Shown here: one piece after another, positions 58,080 through 64,000 of the stretch
Layout: each line of letters opens with the position of its first letter
Numbering within the stretch: the first letter of the stretch is position 1
Origin: Nonomuraea montanisoli
Lineage (GTDB): Bacteria; Actinomycetota; Actinomycetes; Streptosporangiales; Streptosporangiaceae
Length of the DNA stretch: 64,000 nt
Direction of reading: 5' to 3'
NCBI RefSeq assembly: GCF_013363975.1
Contig: NZ_JABWGN010000005.1
Span: 186,001 to 250,000, forward strand
The notes under the pieces: generated by a model
The model's input: the letters and a program-made list of their open reading frames with translations, nothing else
The model's database searches: none
Told to the model about the DNA's origin: nothing
Position numbers and translations under genes: made by a program

Positions 58080-59471
58080 TCACTCCCGCCCGGTGGCCTG
58101 GGCGGGGCGCTCGTCGGTCCAACCGATCTGCTCGTAGGCGGTCTGGTGGTGAAGCCGGACCTCAGGCCCGCCGGTCGTGTCCACCGTCGTCGTCTCCTTG
58201 GCCAGCGTCCGGCCGGTACGGGGATCCACCACGATCCGCTCCTTCACCCGGCCGTCCGAGCGGTAGACGATCGCCTGGCCCGTGCGCCCGAGCCGGTCGG
58301 TGACCTCGCCCTCGGCACGCACTCCCGGCATGGTCGCGAGCAGACGGAAGGCCGAAGCGCGCACCCGCGGCGTCACCGGGAGCCCCTCGACGATCTGCAC
58401 GACGGCCTCCCCGAGCAGGTTCCGGGCCCTGTCCGGATCGTCGGCGGGCCCCTTGCCCTTGCCGACGAGCCTCGTCAGGTACGCCCGCAGCCCGTCCACG
58501 TCGTCGGGGATCGCCGCCAGGTCGTCCCAGGACAGCAGTTCCTTCGCCAGGTCTCCCCCGGAGCCCTTCCACTTGCCGCGCAGCTCGGAGACGACCGGCT
58601 CGCCGGGCTTCGCCGCGACCACGTCCGTGACCTTCTCCCCGGGGGGCAACAGGTTCCACGAGGACGGCGATCCGGCCTTCCGCCAGGCCGCCTCGTCGTT
58701 CGCCGTGGCGGGCTTCGCGCCGAGGAAGCGTGAGATCCGCCGGCTCTTGTCCCCCGGGCGGCGGGCCAGCCACATCTCCTCCGACAGGCTCAGCTCAAGG
58801 ACGTACGCGCGGTCGCCCGTGGGCGTCTGCCACCAGGTGACCCTCTTCGTCCGCCAGTAGGCGCCCTCGCCGGCGGGCTGCTTCGCCGCGGCGTCGGCGG
58901 TCGCGAGCAGCACCTCGCGGGCCTTCCGCGTGTTCGCCGAGGGTGTCGAGGAGGCGCCGGGCGTGTCCTGCGCGGTGCTGACGGGCGTGCCGGGCCCCAT
59001 CGAGGTGACCGGACCGCCGGGCGCGGCCAGGACGGCCGCCATCAGGATCGTCGCCGCAGCGGCCAGCCCCGCCCCCACCGTGGCCAGCCGCCTTCTCATC
59101 CGGCCGGTCGTACGGAGCCGGCCCGGCTCCCGGGTGGCGGGGTCGTGCGCGCCCCGGAGCGGGATGGGGTCCTCCCGGGGCTCAGCCGGCACCGCGTCCC
59201 CGGCCTCGGCCTCGGCGTCGGCGTCGGCGAAGGGACCGGCATCGGCGAAGGGGCCGGCGTCGGTGAGGAAGCCGCTGTCGGGGAGGGAGCCGACGTCGGC
59301 GAGGGAGCCGGCGTCGGCGGCATCTCCCGCCAGCGCGGCCAGCAGGCGGGCCCGGCCGTCCACGACCGTGTCCAGCGACGGCTCGGGCGAGCCGAGCAGG
59401 GCGCGCACCGCGTCGAGGTCGCCTCGGTCGTGCGGCAGGCCGGGGAAGGGACGCCCGTTCAGGTCACTCAT
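58080..59471 (-). CDS. CU044_5270-family membrane protein, sigma-factor partner
   Basis: The 463-residue protein has an N-terminal cytoplasmic part, a low-complexity Asp/Ala-rich insert (repeats of the type DAGPFADAGPFADADAEAE), one membrane helix at about residue 130 (LATVGAGLAAAATILMAAVL), and the external domain typical of CU044_5270 proteins (AYWRTKRVTWWQTPTGDRAY; GRTLAKETTTVDTTGG). Such genes accompany sigma factors in Streptosporangiales and are thought to act as anti-sigma-like partners. Its ATG overlaps the sigma gene stop by 8 bp. Confidence 0.85.
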   Translation of the reverse strand: MSDLNGRPFPGLPHDRGDLDAVRALLGSPEPSLDTVVDGRARLLAALAGDAADAGSLADVGSLPDSGFLTDAGPFADAGPFADADAEAEAGDAVPAEPREDPIPLRGAHDPATREPGRLRTTGRMRRRLATVGAGLAAAATILMAAVLAAPGGPVTSMGPGTPVSTAQDTPGASSTPSANTRKAREVLLATADAAAKQPAGEGAYWRTKRVTWWQTPTGDRAYVLELSLSEEMWLARRPGDKSRRISRFLGAKPATANDEAAWRKAGSPSSWNLLPPGEKVTDVVAAKPGEPVVSELRGKWKGSGGDLAKELLSWDDLAAIPDDVDGLRAYLTRLVGKGKGPADDPDRARNLLGEAVVQIVEGLPVTPRVRASAFRLLATMPGVRAEGEVTDRLGRTGQAIVYRSDGRVKERIVVDPRTGRTLAKETTTVDTTGGPEVRLHHQTAYEQIGWTDERPAQATGRE

Positions 59472-60060
59472 CGGTTCCTCCGATCGCCGGGTCGGCGCCG
59501 CCCAGGGCCGCGCGCAACTTCCTGCGGACCCGGTTGAGCCGGGATCCGACGGTGCCGGACGGGATGTCCAGGGCCTGCGCGACCTCCTCGTAGTTGAGGT
59601 CCGCCAGGGCGACGAGGAGCAGCACGTCCCTGTCGTGGTCGGGCAGCCGCCTCAGCTCCGCGGCGAGCCGCCCCCGCGAGCCCGCCGCGAGGAGCCTGGC
59701 GGCCACCCGATCCTCGTGTCCGCCGTCCGTGTCGTCCTCGGCCGGCGCCCGCCGCAGCGCCTCCAGCCTGCGGGTCTCGCTCCTGCGGTGCTGGGCCACG
59801 AGGTTGGTGGCGATCCCGAAGAGCCAGGCGCGCACGACTCCACGCCCGGGGTCGAACGTCGCGCGCTTGCCGTACGCCACGACGAACGTCTCGGCGGCGA
59901 GATCGTCGGCGACCTGCGTGCCGACCCGCCCGGCGACGTATCTGTAGACGTCGCCGAAGTAGCGGTCGTAGAGCGCCGCGAAGGCGTCGGGACGCCGCCA
60001 CGACTCCTCGATGAGCGCGGCGTCGTCGATCCTCACAGGTACTCCGGGTGGAGCGGTCAT
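59464..60060 (-). CDS. ECF-type RNA polymerase sigma factor
   Basis: The 198-residue sigma factor has region 2 (FAALYDRYFGDVYRYVAGRV, DDLAAETFVVAYGKRATFDP, WLFGIATNLVAQHRR) and region 4 (LRRLPDHDRDVLLLVALADL, EVAQALDIPSGTVGSRLNRV). It directs a small regulon. ATG 60060 follows AAGGGA. It is coupled by overlap with the CU044_5270 gene. The intergenic region to the divergent RsbU-like gene holds a sigma-B-like promoter facing the other way. Confidence 0.92.
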   Translation of the reverse strand: MTAPPGVPVRIDDAALIEESWRRPDAFAALYDRYFGDVYRYVAGRVGTQVADDLAAETFVVAYGKRATFDPGRGVVRAWLFGIATNLVAQHRRSETRRLEALRRAPAEDDTDGGHEDRVAARLLAAGSRGRLAAELRRLPDHDRDVLLLVALADLNYEEVAQALDIPSGTVGSRLNRVRRKLRAALGGADPAIGGTDE

Positions 60061-60125
60061 CCGGCTGGGTCCCTTCGACGGGGTCACATCTGTACTCCGT
60101 CGAACGGGCGATCCGTCTTCACGCG

Positions 60126-60151
60126 GGATCTTTTGGGAATTTTGGGGGTAT
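60126..60151 (+). promoter_or_regulatory. Sigma-B-like promoter candidate before RsbU-like gene
   Basis: GGAT (60126-60129) and GGGTAT (60146-60151) with 16 bases between match the actinomycete sigma-B pattern GNNT-N14-16-GGGTAY. The downstream operon itself encodes sigma-regulating proteins, so such control is plausible. Confidence 0.4.
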
Positions 60152-60240
60152 TGGGGGTTCTGTAGTGAATCCGGCGGGAGCAGAGAAGCTTGACAAGTAA
60201 ACTTCGTGCGTCCTCGAAAGAGAAACGGTGACGCGACTAG

Positions 60241-61554
60241 ATGACGGCAACGCTGATCGACCCCGGTGCCGAGGCCGCGCGGCTGGAAGCGCTGCGCCGG
60301 TACCAGGTCCTCGACTCCCCGCCCGAGGGGACGTTCGACCGGGTCGTCGCGCTCGCGGCCCGCGCCTTCGGCGCGCCGATCGCCTCCGTGACGTTCGTCG
60401 AGGACGAGCGGGTCTGGGTCAAGGCCCACACCGGGCTGGCGGGGGTCCAGCACGACCTCGCGCGTGACCCCGGCCTGTGCGTCTCCGCGATCCAGGAGTC
60501 GGAACCGTACGTGGTGGCCGACACGCTCACCCACCCGGAGGCGTGCGACCACCCGCTGGTCCGTGGAGAGCCCCGCGTGCGCTTCTACGCCGCCGCGCCG
60601 ATCGTCACGGCCGACGGCCACCGCCTGGGCACGGTCAACGTCATGGACGTCGAGCCGCGCGAGGTGGACGAGGCCGGCCTGCGCACCCTGACCGACCTGG
60701 CCGCCCTGGTGGCCGGGCAACTGGAGACGCGGCTGTCCGCCCGCGCCGCCGTCACGCTCGAACGCCGCCTGCGCCAGCAGGCCGAGGCCGAGCGCGGCCG
60801 GCTGGAGCTGCTCACCTCCACGCTGCGCAAGGTGCTGCTCCCGCCGTCCCCGCCGAAGGTCCCCGGGCTGGACATCGCCACGCACTACCACGTGGCCTCG
60901 GCCGACCAGGTGGGCGGCGACTTCTTCGACGTGTTCCGGCTCGACGAGCACAACTGGGCGTTCTTCCTCGGCGACGTGTGCGGCAAGGGCGCCGACGCGG
61001 CCGTCGTGACCGCGCTGGCCCGGCACACCCTGCGCGCCGCCGCCGTCTACGCCGGCGACCCCGAGGCCGTGCTCGCCAACCTCAACATGGTGCTCATGGA
61101 CGAGTTCCTGGGCGCCGACCCGTGCTACTGCACGGTCCTGTACGGCGTGCTCATGCCGACCGGCGAGGGCATGCGCGTCAAGGTCGCCGGGGGTGGCCAT
61201 CCCCCGGCACTGATCGTCCGCGCCGGCGGCGACGTCGAGGCCCTGCGCACCGAGGGCGGCATGCTCGTCGGACTGCTGCAGGAGGCGCGCTTCGCCGTCG
61301 CCGAGACCACGCTGTGTCCCGGCGACGGCATGCTGCTCTATACCGACGGCCTCACCGAAGCACGCACACCGGCCGGGCACATGTACGGTGAGGACCGCCT
61401 ACGAAGCCTGGCCGCCGGCCTGGCCGGACAACCAGCCCAGGAGGTGGTGACGCGGCTGGAGGAGACTCTGTCCGCGTTCGGCCCCGGACTGACCGACGAC
61501 ACGGCCATCCTGTCCATGACCGTTCCTCCGATCGTGAAAAGGCACTCACGGTGA
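60241..61554 (+). CDS. GAF-domain PP2C-type serine phosphatase (RsbU-like)
   Basis: The 437-residue protein has an N-terminal GAF domain (about residues 20-165, with VKAHTGLAGVQHDLARDPGL). A PPM/PP2C phosphatase domain follows, with metal-binding Asp in GGDFFDVFRLDEHNWAFFLG, GDVCGKGADAA and LTDDTAILSMTV. It probably dephosphorylates the STAS antagonist encoded next, releasing a stress sigma factor, as in the RsbU-RsbV scheme. The GAF domain is the likely signal input. The stop overlaps the STAS gene by 4 bp. Confidence 0.92.
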   Translation: MTATLIDPGAEAARLEALRRYQVLDSPPEGTFDRVVALAARAFGAPIASVTFVEDERVWVKAHTGLAGVQHDLARDPGLCVSAIQESEPYVVADTLTHPEACDHPLVRGEPRVRFYAAAPIVTADGHRLGTVNVMDVEPREVDEAGLRTLTDLAALVAGQLETRLSARAAVTLERRLRQQAEAERGRLELLTSTLRKVLLPPSPPKVPGLDIATHYHVASADQVGGDFFDVFRLDEHNWAFFLGDVCGKGADAAVVTALARHTLRAAAVYAGDPEAVLANLNMVLMDEFLGADPCYCTVLYGVLMPTGEGMRVKVAGGGHPPALIVRAGGDVEALRTEGGMLVGLLQEARFAVAETTLCPGDGMLLYTDGLTEARTPAGHMYGEDRLRSLAAGLAGQPAQEVVTRLEETLSAFGPGLTDDTAILSMTVPPIVKRHSR

Positions 61555-61916
61555 CCACACCCGTTCACCTGACGCAGATCTCGGCCGACCCGACCACGGG
61601 CACGTGCGTCCTGGCCCTGGTCGGTGAGCTCGACTACATCAGCGCGGCCCAGCTCCGCGCCGACATGGAGAGCACCCTCCGGCCCGAGCACCGTCATCTC
61701 GTGCTCGACCTCAGCGGGCTGGAGTTCTGCGACTCCACCGGCATCCGCCTCTTCCTGGTCTTCCGCAAGCTCATCCTGGAACGCGGGGGGTCGATCGCGC
61801 TGGCCGGGCTGACCAGCCGGCTGGAACGCGTCTTCCACATGACGGGGCTGTCCCAGGCGTTCAGCCTCTATCCCGACGCCGAGCAGGCCCGGGCCGCCAT
61901 CACGGCCGACGCCTGA
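61551..61916 (+). CDS. STAS-domain anti-anti-sigma factor
   Basis: The 121-residue protein has a STAS fold with LALVGELDYISAAQLRADME and the phosphorylation site in LDLSGLEFCDSTGIRLFLVF (Ser in DST). It likely binds an anti-sigma kinase when unphosphorylated. GTG 61551 overlaps the phosphatase stop (GTGA), so the pair is coupled. No RsbW-type kinase gene lies in the window. Confidence 0.92.
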   Translation: MTTPVHLTQISADPTTGTCVLALVGELDYISAAQLRADMESTLRPEHRHLVLDLSGLEFCDSTGIRLFLVFRKLILERGGSIALAGLTSRLERVFHMTGLSQAFSLYPDAEQARAAITADA

Positions 61917-62083
61917 CGGCCGTCCCCGGAGACTCGGCACAGCGCATTCGCGAGGACCGGCGGACGCGCCGGGATATTCGTGATGCGAATGCCTGGATCT
62001 CCGGGCAGGTCGGCGGAGGTCCGGCGGGATATCGTCGGCTCATGGCGACGTGCGCCGTACGACCCCGGCCGGCTGGAGGCCTG

Positions 62084-62482
62084 ATGTCACGGTTGACCTT
62101 CGCCTGCCAACACCTGCCCGGAGCCACCGTGATAGCCGTGGGCGGCGAGATCGACTCGGCCACCGCCGGTCGGCTGGAGTCGTTCATCGCCGAGTCCCGA
62201 CGCCGGCCCGGCGACCATCTCGTGTTCGATCTGACCGAGGTGCGGTTCATGGACAGCGCGGGGCTGCGCGCGCTGCTCAACACCTACCTGGACGCGGAGG
62301 CCCACGGCGGGAGCGTGCGGCTGGCGGCGCTGCAGCCCATGCCGGCCCGCCTGGTCGCGATCACCCGCGTCGACGAGCACCTGCCCGTGCACGCCACGGT
62401 CCAGGAGGCGCTCACCGCCGTCCTCAACGCGCCCGAACCCCCGCGCCGCCCGGCCAGCGGCACGAGCACCGGCGCCGCCTGA
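62084..62482 (+). CDS. Second STAS-domain anti-sigma antagonist
   Basis: The 132-residue protein has VIAVGGEIDSATAGRLESFI and the phosphoacceptor in LTEVRFMDSAGLRALLNTYL (Ser in DSA). GGAGG at 62075-62079 lies 4 nt before ATG 62084. An ATG at 62042 with TATCGT 6 nt upstream could be a leaderless alternative adding 14 residues. A 168-bp gap separates it from the first STAS gene; it may have its own promoter and respond to another kinase. Confidence 0.88.
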   Translation: MSRLTFACQHLPGATVIAVGGEIDSATAGRLESFIAESRRRPGDHLVFDLTEVRFMDSAGLRALLNTYLDAEAHGGSVRLAALQPMPARLVAITRVDEHLPVHATVQEALTAVLNAPEPPRRPASGTSTGAA

Positions 62483-62497
62483 CCCTCCAGGGGCCCG

Positions 62498-63961
62498 TCA
62501 GGAGCTCACGGAGGGCTCCGCCACCGCCGCCGCGCCGTCCCCCTGGACGGGCCCGGCCGGGGCCGCGGCGGGCCGGCGCAGGACCAGAAGCCCCACGGCG
62601 AACGCCGCGACCAGCAACCCGGCCGAGATGCCGAACGCCAGCCGGTACCCACCGGTCAGCGCGACCGCCTGGCCCGCCCCAGCGGCCAGCAGGTCGCCGG
62701 TGCGCGAGGCGGCCATCGTGGACAGCACCGCCACGCCGATGGCCATGCCGACCTGCTGGGTGGTGTTGAACAGCCCGGAGGCCAGCCCTGCGTCGCTCTC
62801 CCGCGCGCCGGACATGCCCAGCGTGGCCAGCGCCGGGAGCACCAGCCCGCCGCCCGAGATCAGCACCATCACCGGGAGCAGGTGGGTGAGGTAGCCGGCG
62901 TTCACCGAGATCCGGGTGAGCAGGAGCATCGCCGCGATCAACAGCACCAGACCGGACAGCAGGACGGCGCGGGCGCCGAAGCGGGCGCTGAGGCGGGCCG
63001 AGACGAACAGAGAGATCGCGCCGATGCCGACCGCGGCCGGGAGCATGGCGAGGCCGGTGTCCAGCGCCCCGTAGCCGAGGACCCGCTGCATGTAGAGCGC
63101 GACGAGCACCTGGAAGGCGAACATGCCCGACAGGGCCAGCATCTGCGCGAGGTTGGCGCCGGTCACGTTGCGCGAGCGCAGGATCCGCAGCGGCATGAGC
63201 GGGGTCCTGGCCGTGGCCTGCCGGACGACGAAGGCGGCGAGCAGGGCCAGCGACACCGCGCCGAGCCCCAGCGTGTGGACGGCGAGCCAGCCGTACTCCT
63301 CGACCTTGACGACCGTGTAGATGCCCAGCATGAGGCCGCCGGTCACCAGCACGGCCCCGGCGACGTCGGCGCCCGCGGCGAGGCCGGCCCCGCGGTCGGC
63401 GGGCAGCACCAGCAGAGCCAGCCCGACGGTGATCACGCCGATCGGCACGTTGATGAGGAAGATCCACGGCCAGCTCAGGCCGTCGGTGAGGACGCCGCCC
63501 AGGACCTGGCCGATCGAGGCGCCGGCCGCCCCGGTGAAGCTGAAGATCGCGATCGCCTTGGCCCGCTGCACGGGGTCGCCGAACAGCGTCACCAGGATGC
63601 CCAGGACCACGGCCGAGGCCAGCGCGCTCCCGACGCCCTGCAGGAACCGGGCGGCGATCAGCAGGCCGGGGCCGGTGGCCGCGCCGGCCAGCAGGGAGGC
63701 GGCCGTGAAGATCGCGTTCCCGGCCAGGAACATCGTCCGGCGCCCGACCAGGTCGCCCAGCCTGCCCGCGAGGAGGAGCAGGCCCCCGAAGGGGATCAGG
63801 TACGCGTTGACGATCCAGCTCAGCCCGGCGGCCGAGAAGCCCAGGTCGCGCTGGATGGCCGGCATCGCCACCGTCACGATGCTGCCGTCGAGGATGGTCA
63901 TCAGTCCGGTGGCGGACAGCACGCCCAGCGCGGTCCAGCGCGAATTGCGCACGTACGACAT
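62498..63961 (-). CDS. DHA2/EmrB-type MFS drug exporter
   Basis: The 487-residue transporter has about 14 membrane helices. LDGSIVTVAMPAIQRDLG marks helix 1, GRLGDLVGRRTMFLAGN is MFS motif A, and FTGAAGASIGQVLGGVLTDG resembles antiporter motif C. It exports drugs or metabolites by proton antiport. ATG 63961 has GGGAGAG upstream; the TTG at 63985 is not supported. A long dyad in front of the start (63962-63993) suggests TetR or MarR control by a gene beyond the window. Confidence 0.92.
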   Translation of the reverse strand: MSYVRNSRWTALGVLSATGLMTILDGSIVTVAMPAIQRDLGFSAAGLSWIVNAYLIPFGGLLLLAGRLGDLVGRRTMFLAGNAIFTAASLLAGAATGPGLLIAARFLQGVGSALASAVVLGILVTLFGDPVQRAKAIAIFSFTGAAGASIGQVLGGVLTDGLSWPWIFLINVPIGVITVGLALLVLPADRGAGLAAGADVAGAVLVTGGLMLGIYTVVKVEEYGWLAVHTLGLGAVSLALLAAFVVRQATARTPLMPLRILRSRNVTGANLAQMLALSGMFAFQVLVALYMQRVLGYGALDTGLAMLPAAVGIGAISLFVSARLSARFGARAVLLSGLVLLIAAMLLLTRISVNAGYLTHLLPVMVLISGGGLVLPALATLGMSGARESDAGLASGLFNTTQQVGMAIGVAVLSTMAASRTGDLLAAGAGQAVALTGGYRLAFGISAGLLVAAFAVGLLVLRRPAAAPAGPVQGDGAAAVAEPSVSS

Positions 63962-63993
63962 GGTCTCTCCCGTCTCAGTAGACAAGAGAGACC
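63962..63993. promoter_or_regulatory. Long dyad operator at MFS exporter start
   Basis: GGTCTCTC (63962-63969) with GAGAGACC (63986-63993) encloses GTCT-cagt-AGAC (63972-63983), a 32-bp near-perfect inverted repeat broken only by two mismatched pairs. It includes the ribosome site of the exporter, so bound protein would block expression. Confidence 0.65.
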
Positions 63994-64000
63994 GTAGCAG

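Overview
The window is a high-GC actinomycete chromosome segment, most likely from the Streptosporangiales (a Nonomuraea-like genus is a guess). Signs are the G/C-ending codons, many GTG/TTG starts, candidate leaderless genes, a CU044_5270-type sigma partner, DUF6247 and DUF5999 proteins, a SigE-family sigma factor and several AfsR/LuxR-like ATPase regulators. No tRNA, rRNA, CRISPR array or complete insertion sequence was recognised.

Region 1 (1-13.4 kb) is an accessory zone with many gene remnants: two 94 percent-similar copies of an XRE-regulator segment flanking an APH(6)-like kinase, a truncated arsR, a frame-shifted collagen-like secreted protein, and fragments of a TPR regulator and a 5-formyl-THF cyclo-ligase. 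Inside it lies an intact, clearly regulated gene: an auxiliary tryptophanyl-tRNA synthetase behind a 13-codon leader peptide with tandem Trp codons and a classical attenuator. A LysR/SDR/quinone-oxidoreductase block, an alpha/beta hydrolase and two tiny zinc-ribbon proteins follow.

Region 2 (13.4-30 kb) holds a PLP aminotransferase, three paralogous ATPase/TPR regulators (one without its LuxR DNA-binding domain), a cytochrome P450, and a DeoR-regulated CUT1 sugar ABC transporter (binding protein plus two permeases, no ATPase). A GH42 beta-galactosidase follows. The transporter and the galactosidase share an exact 12-bp AT-rich motif, so they probably form one sugar-uptake and hydrolysis regulon. 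A DUF5999 gene and a possible 31-residue basic peptide lie between them.

Region 3 (29.7-45.8 kb): a TetR regulator and an SDR gene carry related operators. Next come an AT-rich gap, a GPP34-domain protein, an APC permease, a GNAT acetyltransferase, a membrane-anchored ACT-domain protein, a 932-residue LAL regulator with a duplicated start region, DUF2306, a TetR/DUF418 divergent pair, a cellulose-type AA10 LPMO with CBM2, a hemerythrin protein, a lone sensor domain and a MmyB-like regulator. A perfect CebR-type box and two LacI-type TGAAANTTTCA dyads surround the LPMO region.

Region 4 (45.9-64 kb): a Zn-containing methyltransferase, a group II PLP decarboxylase, DUF1206, a SigE-type sigma factor with a membrane partner, an M28 aminopeptidase, small proteins, a 20-bp tandem array, a sulfotransferase/glycosyltransferase pair that converges with and overlaps a CYP152-type peroxygenase, a second sigma/membrane-partner pair, an RsbU-like phosphatase with two STAS antagonists, and an MFS exporter whose start codon abuts a long dyad operator.
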